Source of the DNA: Nitrosomonas marina
GTDB lineage: Bacteria; Pseudomonadota; Gammaproteobacteria; Burkholderiales; Nitrosomonadaceae
NCBI RefSeq assembly: GCF_900111605.1
Contig: NZ_FOIA01000006.1
Coordinates: forward strand, 54,127 to 118,126
Reading direction: 5' to 3'
Length of the DNA stretch: 64,000 nt
Every line of letters begins with the position of its first letter. Positions within the stretch are counted from its first letter, which is position 1. The notes under the pieces were generated by a model. It did not search any database. It saw only the letters and a list, made by a program, of their open reading frames with translations, and was not told the DNA's origin. Made by a program: the position numbers and the translations under genes. Positions 31,568 through 41,998 of the stretch are shown one piece after another.

Positions 31568-33176
31568 GATCTTGCTTTTGCCCGGCTTTTCAGCCGGGCG
31601 CTACTAATTTTGTGATGTGTGTTTATCGGGACAAAGAGGGGTTTCAATCCTCGCCCGGCTTTTCAGCCGGGCGCTACAAAGACCTGATCCGGGAACGGTA
31701 CGAGCTGGAAGGTTTCAATCCTCGCCCGGCTTTTCAGCCGGGCGCTACCCAACTGTATCAAGGCTTTCGTGATGGTAGTACAGTTTCAATCCTCGCCCGG
31801 CTTTTCAGCCGGGCGCTACCAAGGGCGTACGTCGATTCTCTCGGTTGATACTTGTTTCAATCCTCGCCCGGCTTTTCAGCCGGGCGCTACGCCGTATGAG
31901 CCAACAATCGGCACGAGTTACGCTGTTTCAATCCTCGCCCGGCTTTTCAGCCGGGCGCTACAAGCGGCCGGTCAAATGGGTGTTACCGGCGCACAGTTTC
32001 AATCCTCGCCCGGCTTTTCAGCCGGGCGCTACCCTTGTAGCAATCGCGGCAGGTAAGCCACTGTATGTTTCAATCCTCGCCCGGCTTTTCAGCCGGGCGC
32101 TACGTTTGGGCGTGGGGTGCCACGATTCCGGCGCGAAGTTTCAATCCTCGCCCGGCTTTTCAGCCGGGCGCTACGATGGTGGAATTTCATCATAAACAAA
32201 ATATTAATGTTTCAATCCTCGCCCGGCTTTTCAGCCGGGCGCTACTTTTATCATTGGATTTCTGTTTTCTTCTATTCTAAGTTTCAATCCTCGCCCGGCT
32301 TTTCAGCCGGGCGCTACGACAGCACGCCGACATTCTGGGCGGGCACTCATGGTTTCAATCCTCGCCCGGCTTTTCAGCCGGGCGCTACTTGGTGTCACTT
32401 GCGGGGCTGGTTGTTGCTCTGCTTGTTTCAATCCTCGCCCGGCTTTTCAGCCGGGCGCTACCAATGCAAATCGAGTCCCATTCTTGTGATTATAAGTTTC
32501 AATCCTCGCCCGGCTTTTCAGCCGGGCGCTACAAAATCCAGATGTTATTTCAGAAACTTTTAAAGGTGTTTCAATCCTCGCCCGGCTTTTCAGCCGGGCG
32601 CTACTATTATGAGTGAACAAAGTCATTGGCTTGGTAGAGTTTCAATCCTCGCCCGGCTTTTCAGCCGGGCGCTACCCCGCCAATCCACCGAGGCGGTTGT
32701 CCACCGACGTGTTTCAATCCTCGCCCGGCTTTTCAGCCGGGCGCTACAGTATCCTATTACTGCGGAGTTCACCGATTTAATGTTTCAATCCTCGCCCGGC
32801 TTTTCAGCCGGGCGCTACGTATTCACGATATTGAAACAAGAGAAGATGTTAGGGTTTCAATCCTCGCCCGGCTTTTCAGCCGGGCGCTACCCATTTTTGG
32901 CATGAGAAAAAAACCCCGAAATTAGTTTCAATCCTCGCCCGGCTTTTCAGCCGGGCGCTACAAATAGCAGAACTTACTGCTGAGTTGTCTCATGCTGTTT
33001 CAATCCTCGCCCGGCTTTTCAGCCGGGCGCTACCCGGTTCTCGTGCTGAATAGTATCGTTGACAGCGGTTTCAATCCTCGCCCGGCTTTTCAGCCGGGCG
33101 CTACGAGCGCATTGCCTGCAGATTGCAGTCCACCGCCTAGTTTCAATCCTCGCCCGGCTTTTCAGCCGGGCGCTAC
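31568..33176 (-). CRISPR. CRISPR array, 37-bp type I-C repeats, 22 spacers
   Basis: There are 23 repeats of 37 bp: 22 that look identical and one degenerate (31568-31604) at the trailing end, which keeps only the last 25 bp of the plus-strand repeat. Plus-strand repeats begin GTTTCAATCC and end GCGCTAC; the transcribed sense is minus, ending GGATTGAAAC next to each spacer. In sense orientation the repeat forms a 9-bp stem (CGCCCGGCT with AGCCGGGCG) capped by GAAA, leaving an 11-nt 3' part that matches a Cas5c 5' handle. Spacers are 34-36 bp and all differ. Repeat starts (plus coordinates) run 31641, 31712, 31783 up to 33140. cas2 and the leader are on the 33176 side. Confidence 0.99.
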
Positions 33177-33355
33177 GGTACAACTATAACTCTATCATAC
33201 TAAAGTTAATTTTTATCAAATTACGCGAACTGCTGCATTTTATTCGTGGAGGAGGAACCGGATAATAAGTGGTTTTTGAAATGCTGTTGTATTTCAATAT
33301 ATTAGTATCTGCGCGAACGTGCCGGTATTTGGGTGTCGCTTTATGTCCGCGTAAT
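33177..33355 (-). promoter_or_regulatory. CRISPR leader
   Basis: The 179 bp between cas2 and the first (newest) repeat should hold the array promoter and the integration signals. The part adjoining the array is AT-rich (33180-33230), as is usual for leaders. I could not define a convincing -10/-35 pair. Confidence 0.7.
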
Positions 33356-33646
33356 TCAGGCAATGAGTGGTCCATCGAAATCAATAGATTTAACATTGCC
33401 GTATTCCTTAACATGCAAATCAACAGGTTCTGTCAATCGATATAGACGCAGACTGTCTTCTTTTTCATCAATCTCAGCCAGTAGTTGTCGTTCGAGTTCT
33501 TCGAATTGCATTAAATTGACCTTGCATTCAAAAACGGATTTCTGAACACGTTGACCGTGGCCTTCGCAGATTTTTGCTACACGCCGCAATCTGCGGCGTC
33601 CTGCGCGGGTTTCTGTTGAAACATCATAAGTAATAATAATCAGCAT
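33356..33646 (-). CDS. cas2: CRISPR-associated endonuclease Cas2
   Basis: Cas2 forms the Cas1-Cas2 integrase that inserts new spacers. The 96-residue product is a ferredoxin-fold protein starting [20 protein letters not shown] (the conserved Asp in YDVS) and containing [20 protein letters not shown] and DSLRLYRL. It follows cas1 with one base between stop and start, and is the last cas gene before the leader. Normal length for the family. Confidence 0.97.
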   Translation of the reverse strand: MLIIITYDVSTETRAGRRRLRRVAKICEGHGQRVQKSVFECKVNLMQFEELERQLLAEIDEKEDSLRLYRLTEPVDLHVKEYGNVKSIDFDGPLIA

Positions 33647-33647
33647 A

Positions 33648-34682
33648 TTATTTCACCAGAAATGGAATGTAACCGTCCATTTCGCCGCTTATTGTGCGAG
33701 ATAAGAAGCGTGCCTGTAACAAAGGCAAGAGCCCGTACGGAATTTTTGTATCTAGTAACGGATGTGTGATTTCTTCCTGTTTGCGTTCCTGATACGCCGT
33801 GACAGCTGTTTTTCTGGCTTTATCCTGCAGGAGAACAGCACCGCCTTCCCGTTCCTGAATATCATTTTCCGTAATTTGTCCGCGATTGATTAAAGTGAGT
33901 GCCAGTCTGTCGGCCAGAATGCTGCGAAATTCTTCCATCAAATCCAGAGCCAGCGCTGCTCTTCCGGGTCGTACACTGTGGAGAAAACCTAATTGTGGGT
34001 CAAGACCTACACTCTCTATCGCCGAACGGCAATCGTTCATGACTATCGAATACAGAAACGACAGCAGCGCATTAAAGCGATCGCGCGGCGGTCTGCGTGT
34101 TCGTCCATCCATACTGAAAAATTTCCGCTTATCGCTACGTACCAAATAGATCAGGGTTGAAAAATAAACCTTCGCAGCGTCTCCCTCAATGCCGCGTATG
34201 ATATCAAGATTAGCGGCTAGGGGAAGGTTACGGACTGAAGTAGCCAGCGATTGCGCTGCATTACCGAGCATTTTCTTGTCATCTTCATTTGTTGCCTCGC
34301 GTGCACCGCGCAATAACACCTGACGGCAGTTACGCAATTTTCCAGCAATTGCGGCTCTTGCAATTGTTAGGGTAAATGCCTCATTTGCAGCCATGCGGTG
34401 TTGTGCTTGTCTAAGCAGAATATTTCCGCTGACGCCACCTTCCAGCCGTGCTTTAAAACGCCCATTGCCATCAAGCAATACCAAGCCTATACCATCATCG
34501 GCGCAACGATGCATCAATGCCGGGGAGATCATGATGTTACCAAAGCAGACAACCGTGCCCAAATGATGCAATGGAACCTGAAGTTTTTTTACCCGTTCCA
34601 CATCAATGCGCAAAGTATTATTTTCAAGATGCACATAGGATTTTGGTGTCATGACATACAGTGTATTGAATATTTGATACAT
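33648..34682 (-). CDS. cas1: CRISPR-associated integrase Cas1 (type I-C)
   Basis: Cas1 is the catalytic subunit of the spacer-acquisition integrase. From the ATG at 34680-34682 the product has 344 residues and starts [20 protein letters not shown], matching type I-C Cas1 N-termini (LNTLYV-TP). The active-site region appears as [20 protein letters not shown], then [20 protein letters not shown], containing the conserved Glu, His and Asp. A start eight codons earlier is possible but would overlap cas4 and is unlike the family. It lies between cas4 and cas2. Confidence 0.97.
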   Translation of the reverse strand: MYQIFNTLYVMTPKSYVHLENNTLRIDVERVKKLQVPLHHLGTVVCFGNIMISPALMHRCADDGIGLVLLDGNGRFKARLEGGVSGNILLRQAQHRMAANEAFTLTIARAAIAGKLRNCRQVLLRGAREATNEDDKKMLGNAAQSLATSVRNLPLAANLDIIRGIEGDAAKVYFSTLIYLVRSDKRKFFSMDGRTRRPPRDRFNALLSFLYSIVMNDCRSAIESVGLDPQLGFLHSVRPGRAALALDLMEEFRSILADRLALTLINRGQITENDIQEREGGAVLLQDKARKTAVTAYQERKQEEITHPLLDTKIPYGLLPLLQARFLSRTISGEMDGYIPFLVK

Positions 34683-34689
34683 GAATGAT

Positions 34690-35319
34690 TTATTGGTCCG
34701 GTTCAAATAAATTTATATGCAATTTTTGCTGGCTGTCTTTATCAGCCATAATTCGGGGCTGGCAGATTTCTTTCAGCGAGCACTCCTTGCAGCGCTCATC
34801 ATTCAGCGGCGCAGGTAATTTTTCGGAGACCAGCAATGTTCGCACAGCTTGTGCAGTTTCTTTCACCTGTTGACGCAAAACATCGTTGATCGTAACCTCG
34901 CGGCGGCGACGGGACGAGTGATGATAAATTGCGCCATGTGTCACCGGTTTGCCAGTCATTTCCTCCAGGCAAAGTGCCTGTGCTGCAAGCTGAATATCGT
35001 CATGGGTTTTTGCACGTTTCTTCCCGTGTTTGTATTCCACAGGATAAATGCGTCCATCAGGATGAAATTCCACCACATCGCATTTTCCTATCAATCCCAA
35101 TTGCTCTGACCAAACCGGCAATGCATGCTCTATACGCACACCTTCAAAAGTTTCCAATCCCGGTTCATCGACGTGTTGATGCACGGCATTGCCGCGCATG
35201 GTGTGAACATTTTCGTCGAACATCTGTTCGATATGAATCAATGCACACTGTCGCGGACAATAGCTGTAATGCTGCAGGGCTGAAAGCATGATAGGCTCAT
35301 CCGTTTCTTCGGTATTCAT
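34690..35319 (-). CDS. cas4: CRISPR-associated exonuclease Cas4
   Basis: Cas4 is an iron-sulfur, RecB-like nuclease that trims and orients prespacers and selects the PAM. The 209-residue protein has the first cysteine in YSYCPRQCALIH near residue 20, the nuclease residues in LIGKCDVVEFHPDGRIYPVEYKHG around 75-95 (Asp and Glu-Lys), and the C-terminal cysteine cluster RCKECSLKEICQPR near 178-188. Its start codon overlaps by ATGA the stop of the upstream toxin-like remnant, showing that cas4 lies in the same transcript. Confidence 0.96.
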   Translation of the reverse strand: MNTEETDEPIMLSALQHYSYCPRQCALIHIEQMFDENVHTMRGNAVHQHVDEPGLETFEGVRIEHALPVWSEQLGLIGKCDVVEFHPDGRIYPVEYKHGKKRAKTHDDIQLAAQALCLEEMTGKPVTHGAIYHHSSRRRREVTINDVLRQQVKETAQAVRTLLVSEKLPAPLNDERCKECSLKEICQPRIMADKDSQQKLHINLFEPDQ

Positions 35320-35567
35320 TGGTTGTTACCAAACAGTCGGCCGACTAACACTTCTTTCGATAGTACATGGTGCCTGCTCACATCATTCAAAATGGCAGGA
35401 AGCGTACCAATGTGTAAAGGATTATGCATCGGGATGGTCAAATGATGTTTTTCTGGAATCGTTCATTCAAGCCTGACGTGACTGCCAGTTTGCCGGGTTA
35501 TTCGATAATCGAGCCGTTCAAACGCTTTGATCATTTGATTGCCAGAAATATTTCTTGGCAGTTTCAT
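35316..35567 (-). pseudogene. HicA-like toxin remnant with in-frame stop
   Basis: Read on the minus strand from the ATG at 35565-35567, one frame gives an 84-codon HicA/YcfA-like (double-stranded-RNA-binding fold) toxin. It starts MKLPRNISGNQMIKAFERLD, passes RQTGSHVRLE, and resumes HHLTIPMHNPLHIGTLPAIL and LSKEVLVGRLFG. An in-frame TGA at 35463-35465 breaks it after codon 34. The conserved GSH motif that carries the catalytic His is present. The final TGA overlaps the cas4 ATG by ATGA. A GGAG lies upstream at long spacing. It follows a HicB-like remnant and is clearly a type II toxin-antitoxin pair embedded in the cas operon. Confidence 0.75.
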
Positions 35568-35584
35568 GCGCGAATCACTTCTCC

Positions 35585-35778
35585 TCATACGAAATCCACC
35601 TGGATTATTTGATGTGCTGCATCGTCATCGAAGTGCCGATGAACGGCATCCCGCATTCGCTGATACAGACTGGAAAGATCACCCGTTTCGGAAAGAATCG
35701 ATTCGCTTGATACACACGGCGTATAGCCCCCTTCCAGTGCTTCTTCAACCAAAAATAAATTTCATTAGCGCTTTTCAT
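35585..35778 (-). pseudogene. HicB-like antitoxin remnant with frameshift
   Basis: The minus-strand ATG at 35776-35778, three bases from the cas7 stop, opens MKSANEIYF; one base is then missing in a run of T residues near 35750-35755. The restored frame gives VEEALEGGYTPCVSSESILS, LYQRMRDAVHRHFDDD and ends QIIQVDFV at a TGA at 35585-35587. The VEEALEGGYTA and RDAVRCHFDD patterns are those of HicB-like / DUF1902 antitoxin partners of HicA. The single frameshift could in principle be a sequencing error in a homopolymer, but the toxin is also broken. The upstream gene is cas7 and the downstream gene the toxin remnant. Confidence 0.7.
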
Positions 35779-35780
35779 TG

Positions 35781-36662
35781 TCACACCTTCTTCTCAAGCG
35801 TCACACCGGATGGCAACTCATCTTCAATAACAGAAACCTGATAATCTTCAACCGAACGCGGTACGACAACACCATCTTTGCGTTTTGGCTGTATACGCTC
35901 AAAGAGACTGAAGGCTGGCGCATTGCCAAGTTCATTGTCATGCTTAAAAACATACAGGCCGCGCGTTGCCATTTCGCCCCGTGCTGCAGAACGATCATGA
36001 TCGAACATTTGTATCAGCGCTTGCCATAACAATTCCAGATCACTTTCATCAAACCCGGTTTGCTTGGCCAGAAAAGAAGAGACAAAGCCATGCGCAATAT
36101 AAAGACCATACGGTACAGTAAATTTACGGCCCATCGTGCGATTATCCCCCGATTGTTTTTCAGCCTCGGCTTCTGTGGCCACCGCCATACGGGTTATGGC
36201 ATGTTCTTGTGGAACAACGGGATCTACTGAACGTGCAAATGTCATCTGTACCGGCCCACGCACCTGACCGCAGTTGATCCCGGTAGACATGACCGCACCA
36301 AACGTGCGTACATCGTAAAAATTCCGGCACATCCACAGCCGAGCTTCTTCAACGGCATTACCACCTTTGCGTTTTTTATCGTCACCTTCAAGCAGCTCCG
36401 CTTTATTGATCCCAATATAAGCACGTTTGTTCTGATTATTGAGTACAGCTTTTTCTTTAATATAAATTTCATAGGGTGGTTGCTCACCTTTTACCAAACC
36501 TATGAAGTTGCGCACTTTCCGTTTCAAGCTAACGTCCGTCACCAATCCACGTCCTGTTTCTGCATCCACTCGCGGTAAGTTTCCTGCATCCGGATCGCCA
36601 TTGGGATTACCGTCTTTCACATCAAACAACAAAACAAAATCGTAGCGATTTTTGAGTGCCAT
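35781..36662 (-). CDS. cas7: Type I-C Cascade backbone protein Cas7 (Csd2)
   Basis: Cas7 polymerises along the crRNA spacer in the Cascade complex. The 293-residue product starts [28 protein letters not shown], the family signature, and contains [34 protein letters not shown] and [18 protein letters not shown], the RAMP-type strand-loop elements of the I-C Cas7. It ends [10 protein letters not shown]. It starts 5 bp after cas8c and is followed within three bases by the HicB-like remnant. Confidence 0.97.
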   Translation of the reverse strand: MALKNRYDFVLLFDVKDGNPNGDPDAGNLPRVDAETGRGLVTDVSLKRKVRNFIGLVKGEQPPYEIYIKEKAVLNNQNKRAYIGINKAELLEGDDKKRKGGNAVEEARLWMCRNFYDVRTFGAVMSTGINCGQVRGPVQMTFARSVDPVVPQEHAITRMAVATEAEAEKQSGDNRTMGRKFTVPYGLYIAHGFVSSFLAKQTGFDESDLELLWQALIQMFDHDRSAARGEMATRGLYVFKHDNELGNAPAFSLFERIQPKRKDGVVVPRSVEDYQVSVIEDELPSGVTLEKKV

Positions 36663-36667
36663 GATTA

Positions 36668-38380
36668 TTATTCTCCTTTGTTAGTAGGCTCTGATTTAGT
36701 GAAAAAGGCATGGCGCTGATGGTAGTAACCGATAGCAAAACGGCCTTGATCCTGTAAATTAAGTTGAGCAGGAAAATCGGAAATGCCATCCATAATTTTT
36801 CCGAGTAACTTTTCATAATTGATAGTCTCGCCCATATTGTTTAGCTTGGCGACATGATGATTCTTCAATTTGAGCAGTGTTGCAAAAACGGTTACCGGTG
36901 CGCCTGAAGCAGCGCCGTAATAACGATCACGAATCGTTGCATTGAGACCAGGGTTGGCCCTCTCCTGAATGCGTTCCAGGACCGCAAACAACCGACCCAG
37001 CCGATAAGCAGAATTGATATTTTTTTCGTCGAGTGACACTTTAAGTTCCTCCTTTCCGGATTGACGGTTTATGCACGCCTTGATGATTGCTGCACGCGGA
37101 TATGTGATTTCCTGTTCAGCCCGTATCCGGCGAATTGCTCCGGATAATAAAGTCTGTGGATACGGTGCTCCCTCAATGATATTACGCATAACATCGCCCC
37201 CAAGATTGGGTGGAATATTTTCAGACTTACCTAATGAAGCTATTGCCACCAATAGGCGAAACAAAGAGAATGTCTCCGGTTCATGTGGTGCATGGACAAT
37301 ACGCAAATCCTCAAAATATCTGCGAATATTACCAGCCAATTCCTCCACCGTTTTGACATGCCAGAAACGTATAGCGATGCGGGCGGCATTGGGTGCCAGT
37401 CCCAATACATAAAAGCGAGTATTGTCATCTTCAAAGCTATTGCTACCCGTTTTCGGTGCGTTCAGCAAAGCAGAAACTGCACTCACTCCTAAATCAGGGT
37501 TGTCCTTCGTTGGTTCGCCAAAAAGGCCGGGGAAGAGTTCTTCCATCGGATGACTCGGAGTCGCAGCCCAGAAAACCGTGGATGCATCGCCAACCTGCAA
37601 ACGTTGCTTTGAGTTTTTGGCCAGCAGGTGATTAAGTGCCGTTGTATAAGAAAATACCGCCTGCTTTCCTACTGGTGCATTGCCACCTTGCGTTTTACCA
37701 TACGAACTGAAAGCATCCAGATTAAATGAAACGATACTGGCCCCCGAACTTTGCGTACCCCATACGCCCTTGATAGAAGGATGAAGTCGCTCAATCACAT
37801 CCGCTTCACCGGATACCAGACAGCATGCGGTTTTCTCAAGATCAACATCTTCAAACGTTGCAAGTATCTCTACAACAGCAGGCCGTTCACATACAGGTAT
37901 AGCATCACCTTCCAATCTGAATGTCAGATTGGCGCCCGTACCCAGAATTTCTGGCCATAACGATTGGCTAAAAACTTGCTCGAAATTATGATCATCGAGA
38001 AAAGCGATAACAGCCTGAATACCTGCATCGTCACAAGCTGGGAAACGGAAATGAATGGCTTCAACAAACGCCTTATGCTGTTCAAGGGCACGCTCAGGTT
38101 TTCCTTTGTTGTCCACGCCTAGAACATAACCGGGGTTGTCCCACAGCAAATTTGCTGCCACTCCCGAAGAACGCTTGACAGTTTGAGGCACTAGAAACGA
38201 TTTTGCGGTCTTTTTCTTACCTTCGCCTTCACGGGTATCATCGAACCCGACAAATTTACCATTCGCTGTCAACACGATCAGAAAGGGAATTTCTTTGTAT
38301 TCTAATCCTGATGGCGCCAGATTACTGTCAGGCATTTGGGATTTGCGTTGATAATACTCATTGAGTGCTTGTAAAATCAT
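36668..38380 (-). CDS. cas8c: Type I-C Cascade large subunit Cas8c (Csd1)
   Basis: Cas8c recognises the PAM and anchors the complex; it also encodes Cas11c by internal initiation in studied systems. The 570-residue product starts [20 protein letters not shown] and contains [40 protein letters not shown] and [20 protein letters not shown], all typical of Csd1. The C-terminal 150 residues would form the small-subunit region. Its start overlaps the cas5 stop by ATGA, and its stop is five bases before cas7. Confidence 0.96.
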   Translation of the reverse strand: MILQALNEYYQRKSQMPDSNLAPSGLEYKEIPFLIVLTANGKFVGFDDTREGEGKKKTAKSFLVPQTVKRSSGVAANLLWDNPGYVLGVDNKGKPERALEQHKAFVEAIHFRFPACDDAGIQAVIAFLDDHNFEQVFSQSLWPEILGTGANLTFRLEGDAIPVCERPAVVEILATFEDVDLEKTACCLVSGEADVIERLHPSIKGVWGTQSSGASIVSFNLDAFSSYGKTQGGNAPVGKQAVFSYTTALNHLLAKNSKQRLQVGDASTVFWAATPSHPMEELFPGLFGEPTKDNPDLGVSAVSALLNAPKTGSNSFEDDNTRFYVLGLAPNAARIAIRFWHVKTVEELAGNIRRYFEDLRIVHAPHEPETFSLFRLLVAIASLGKSENIPPNLGGDVMRNIIEGAPYPQTLLSGAIRRIRAEQEITYPRAAIIKACINRQSGKEELKVSLDEKNINSAYRLGRLFAVLERIQERANPGLNATIRDRYYGAASGAPVTVFATLLKLKNHHVAKLNNMGETINYEKLLGKIMDGISDFPAQLNLQDQGRFAIGYYHQRHAFFTKSEPTNKGE

Positions 38381-39078
38381 CCTCGTACCTCCTCGCTATT
38401 CCATGAAGGCACATGCAACACGCCATTTTCCAACTTTGCACGGAAAAACTTCGGCTGAGGATTGGTAACATTACTAAAATCCATGTCGTACAGCATCCAG
38501 CCTAGATCACGCTTACTTTCAAATCCCAAATCTGTTTTCTCAGCAGCACTCAACGTTTCCCAAGCGGGATGTGTTGTCTCTGTATCCACTAGGCGGAAAT
38601 CACAGGCAAATTCCCGGCAACCCAGATAAGGCTGATTAACGCATTGGCCCTTCCCGGCGCGGCGTTCGAACATATCCAGAAATTTGGCCGCGGTATTGTT
38701 CTCACCGGCATCCGGCAGTAACTCGAAATGCGCATGAATGCGGTACGTGACATCGCGCAAAAATAATCCCGCTCGCTGCTGGCGTTCATCTTCGATATTT
38801 AATCCGAGACAGCCCGCATTTTTGTTCATGACTTCTTGTGTATTGCGCATCGAAATGACCGCGCCCACTTCGTTGCGCCGGACGGTAATCCAGTGAATCG
38901 GCCTGAGTACTTCGATTTTCTCGATATGCCATCGAATCGCCGGTTTCCACAAGATGGATTCAAACACCGCACGCGCAGATGACGGTGTCATCACATCGTA
39001 ACTGACGCGTTCGACCTTCATTTCCGGGCGTGTAAAACAGGCCAGATCACTGCTGACTTCAAGACAGTATGTTTTCAT
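38377..39078 (-). CDS. cas5c: Type I-C crRNA-processing protein Cas5c
   Basis: In type I-C systems Cas5c (Cas5d), not Cas6, cuts the pre-crRNA at the base of the repeat hairpin and then caps the 5' handle. The 233-residue product starts MKTYCLEVSSDLACFTRPEM and has SYDVMTPSSARAVFESILWK and NTQEVMNKNAGCLGL, typical of the family. The ATG at 39076-39078 is chosen because AGGAG lies five bases upstream; a GTG two codons earlier overlaps it. No cas6 is present, consistent with this role. Confidence 0.96.
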   Translation of the reverse strand: MKTYCLEVSSDLACFTRPEMKVERVSYDVMTPSSARAVFESILWKPAIRWHIEKIEVLRPIHWITVRRNEVGAVISMRNTQEVMNKNAGCLGLNIEDERQQRAGLFLRDVTYRIHAHFELLPDAGENNTAAKFLDMFERRAGKGQCVNQPYLGCREFACDFRLVDTETTHPAWETLSAAEKTDLGFESKRDLGWMLYDMDFSNVTNPQPKFFRAKLENGVLHVPSWNSEEVRG

Positions 39079-39092
39079 TTGCACTCCTATGC

Positions 39093-41333
39093 CTACACGA
39101 CGCTTTGCGTCGGATCAAAAACTATACCCTGATTCATTATTAGCCCCAGCCGTGAGTCATAAAGCATATCGGATTTCTGAATAAAAATACCGGGAAACAT
39201 TTCTTCAATTTCTTGATTTTTTAGCAATTTACGGCACTCATGTTCACGTATATTAACTGTATACCGCTGCAATCGCTGAAAAATACCCCGGAGTTCACGG
39301 GGATGCATGTTTTTGCTGTTCTCCAATGTATTGATTAATCCAGGACTCTCGCCAAATCGTACGATGACAGCCGTTTGTCCTTCTTCATTGATCAACTGAA
39401 AATTTTTGGCAGCAGTTCTAAAATTCAACTCAGCCTTTCTCGCTTCGGCTGAATTATTCAGATCTAGCAAACTAATAATGCCTGCCACATCCAGACTGTT
39501 CAAGCTAGCATAATAATGCTGAAAATATGCTTCAAAACACTCCCGTGACAATGGATTGCCTTTGCTTAACCGCATGACCTCCGCCCCGCTTTGCTGCGCC
39601 TTGCGTAATAATCCGGGCGGCGCGGGCGTGGGTGGCACAAAAACAACCACTTTCCCCAAGCTGGATTTCATGCCCTCACGATTGCAGCGCCCGGCTGCTT
39701 GCGCTACGGCATCCAAACCAGCCAGTGCACGATAAACCACCGGGAAATCCATATCCACACCCGCTTCAACCAATTGTGTGCTTACTACACGCGTAGGTAA
39801 GCCAGTTTTCAAACGTCGCTTGATCTCGGCAATGGCCTGACTACGATGCTGTCCGCACATCAGTGCGGACAAATGAATCGTCTCACTGGGCATCAAACCG
39901 TGCAGCTCACGACAATCATTACGTGAATTAACAATACAGAGTACTGATTCAAACTGAATAAGTTCTTCTGCGACAGATTCCCAGGTGCGTTGGCTTGTAA
40001 AATCATCCGGCAATTCTGCTTCTACTCGCTTGAGACCGGTGTAAAGCTGTTCAGGATCATCCATCAATTCACGCACTTCTTTTAAACCCGGAAATTTCGG
40101 ACGTGGAGAAAAGGCTGGTTGCGTCGCAGTGGATAGTACGAAACTGACTTTATAGCCGTTTGCCAAATCTTGCATGACATGCAAAATCGGCGTAAGAAAT
40201 TCAGGTGGCATTAATTGCGCTTCATCCAATACCACTACACTGTTGACGATATTGTGTAGCTTGCGGCATCGACTTGTTTTTGCAGCGAACAGTGATTCAA
40301 AAAACTGCACGTTTGTGGTCACAATAACCGGCGCATCCCAATTTTCTGAAGCCAACCGGGAACGGAGGTTTTCACGATCCGGATTAAGGTTGCTGTGGTG
40401 TTCAATGACACTTTCCGCCCCAAAAATATTTCGAAAGATTTCCACTGTCTGCTCGAGAATGCTGGTGTAAGGTATTACGTATATCACACGGTGCTTACCG
40501 TGGTGTATTGCGTGTGTGAGCGCGAAAGCCATGCTCGAAAGTGTTTTTCCACCACCAGTCGGGACGGTAAGTGAAAATAAGCCGGAAGGCAATACGGCTT
40601 TCGCGTAGCACTGATTCAGTACTTTCGCGCGTATTAGATTTACCTTGCTGGTTTTAGCTTTCGCGGATTTCTCATTCATGTACAGATCGAATACATATTT
40701 CAGTGTTGCCAACGAAGGATAAGCCGAACGAAGCGTATATTTTTCGTGATCCATAAAAGCCTCGGTATCAAGAAAGTCTGCATCAACCAAACATGAAAAT
40801 AATAATCTTAGCCATAAGGCCAGCGAACCATTGGGCGGCAATGATGAGGGTGTAATGTTGTTAAGAATCGCCATTGGTGGAACAGCTCGCAATACTTCTT
40901 CTAGGTAGCCTTTCTCTTTTCCGTTCTCAATTCGATTAAAAAGTGAAGATTGACCGCTTTCTGTACTGTTCCAATCCGGTAATCCGGAATGGTGCCCGGC
41001 AATCAGATAAGCCAGAATGCGTCCTTGCAAACCCAGTTTTTCTATGGCATGTATAGCGCCTGCTGTTGAGTGATCTACCCGGCCAGGCATACCCTCGATA
41101 TGGGCTTCGGTGTCGTAGCCGCTTGCTGATTTGATATATTGTTGAAATTTGGGTCGATATTTGCCCAAGTCATGCCACAAACCTGCAAGGTAAGCCCATT
41201 CTGCACTGCAAAACTTTTGAGCATTTGCTTTTGCACGCTTTGCAACTTCGTATAGGTGCTCGTCTAGTGGATGTTCGAGCCATTTCCCATCTGAGTCTTG
41301 GCAAACATGTGCAAGATTAGTACCTTGGCCCAT
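39093..41333 (-). CDS. cas3: CRISPR-associated helicase/nuclease Cas3
   Basis: Cas3 is recruited to target-bound Cascade and degrades DNA. The 746-residue product is an HD nuclease-SF2 helicase fusion. The HD domain shows YLAGLWHDLGKYRPKFQQYI near residue 48 and GRVDHSTAGAIHAIEKLG near 85; the helicase has Walker A TVPTGGGKTLSSMAFAL near 260, a DEAQ box in VVVLDEAQLMPPEFLTPI near 370 and motif VI in AQAAGRCNREG near 555. It heads the cas operon, with cas5c 14 bp downstream. The start at 41333 has no clear Shine-Dalgarno. The operon promoter must lie in the 41334-41762 gap. Confidence 0.97.
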   Translation of the reverse strand: MGQGTNLAHVCQDSDGKWLEHPLDEHLYEVAKRAKANAQKFCSAEWAYLAGLWHDLGKYRPKFQQYIKSASGYDTEAHIEGMPGRVDHSTAGAIHAIEKLGLQGRILAYLIAGHHSGLPDWNSTESGQSSLFNRIENGKEKGYLEEVLRAVPPMAILNNITPSSLPPNGSLALWLRLLFSCLVDADFLDTEAFMDHEKYTLRSAYPSLATLKYVFDLYMNEKSAKAKTSKVNLIRAKVLNQCYAKAVLPSGLFSLTVPTGGGKTLSSMAFALTHAIHHGKHRVIYVIPYTSILEQTVEIFRNIFGAESVIEHHSNLNPDRENLRSRLASENWDAPVIVTTNVQFFESLFAAKTSRCRKLHNIVNSVVVLDEAQLMPPEFLTPILHVMQDLANGYKVSFVLSTATQPAFSPRPKFPGLKEVRELMDDPEQLYTGLKRVEAELPDDFTSQRTWESVAEELIQFESVLCIVNSRNDCRELHGLMPSETIHLSALMCGQHRSQAIAEIKRRLKTGLPTRVVSTQLVEAGVDMDFPVVYRALAGLDAVAQAAGRCNREGMKSSLGKVVVFVPPTPAPPGLLRKAQQSGAEVMRLSKGNPLSRECFEAYFQHYYASLNSLDVAGIISLLDLNNSAEARKAELNFRTAAKNFQLINEEGQTAVIVRFGESPGLINTLENSKNMHPRELRGIFQRLQRYTVNIREHECRKLLKNQEIEEMFPGIFIQKSDMLYDSRLGLIMNQGIVFDPTQSVV

Positions 41334-41762
41334 ATTTTTGTGTGCTTAAACTGTTCATCGTAACTCCACTATAATCTGTCATCACGGATTATTACCTTTT
41401 TTCAACCCTATTTTCAAAGCAACAATTATCTAGATTGATTTTGCGCTGCAGAATGCCTGCAATTATTATTTTCCGGTATACATTATATGCTTGTGGAAGC
41501 TTGCCAAGAAAAGCTTTGCATTCTGTTAGTATCGGGCGTTCAGATACTCTGTGTCACGACTGTGAACTGGTCGTTGAGTCAATATTCGAGGATTGCTGGC
41601 TCGGAAAAAGCTGCTGTGATGACCAGACAGTAATTGATTGATCGATTGAATTGACATGTTTTAGTTGTTTTTATCCTGCTTAGCTTGAATTTTGTTTCGT
41701 CGATAATATAAGTATCTTATAAGCATTATTTCCTTTTTTTCATTGAAAACAATTATCTGAAG
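41334..41762. other. AT-rich region upstream of cas3
   Basis: The gap holds no gene I can support, although a plus-strand frame of 62 codons from the ATG at 41453 exists without a ribosome site. It should contain the minus-strand promoter of the cas operon and the start of the small membrane-protein transcript. I did not find a convincing promoter pair. Confidence 0.4.
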
Positions 41763-41972
41763 ATGCCGAGCTTACGTTTTAAAATTGTTATAGCAAAAAA
41801 AAACGATAAACAAACACAACCAGATATGCCCGGGCTGTTACAAAGAATGAAACGGGGGTTGCAGACTTATTTGCGCAGCTTGTTCAACAGTGATGCGCTG
41901 CCGTATTTTTTGGCGCCAGTGATTTTTCTGGCGATGATGTATCTGGAATGGCTATACTTGCTCGTATTGTAG
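41763..41972 (+). CDS. Small tail-anchored membrane protein
   Basis: The function is not recognised. The 69-residue product is basic in its first half (KFKI-like start MPSLRFKIVIAKKNDKQTQP), has an amphipathic KRGLQTYLRSLFNS segment, and ends in a single hydrophobic helix (about residues 47-69, YFLAPVIFLAMMYLEWLYLL) with almost nothing after it, a tail-anchored layout. A strong terminator lies 27 bp after the stop, which supports it as a real transcription unit. No clear Shine-Dalgarno is seen. Confidence 0.55.
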   Translation: MPSLRFKIVIAKKNDKQTQPDMPGLLQRMKRGLQTYLRSLFNSDALPYFLAPVIFLAMMYLEWLYLLVL

Positions 41973-41998
41973 AATTGTAAACAGCTTCTGTAATTTCA

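Noticed and set aside
31552..33265. Many overlapping frames of 65-148 codons across the array region
   Set aside because: They are all translations of the 37-bp CRISPR repeat, reading FQSSPGFSAGRY or its other frames, and are not genes.
41453..41641. Plus-strand 62-codon frame upstream of the small membrane protein
   Set aside because: It has no ribosome site, an odd Cys content and no family resemblance; it lies where the cas promoter should be.
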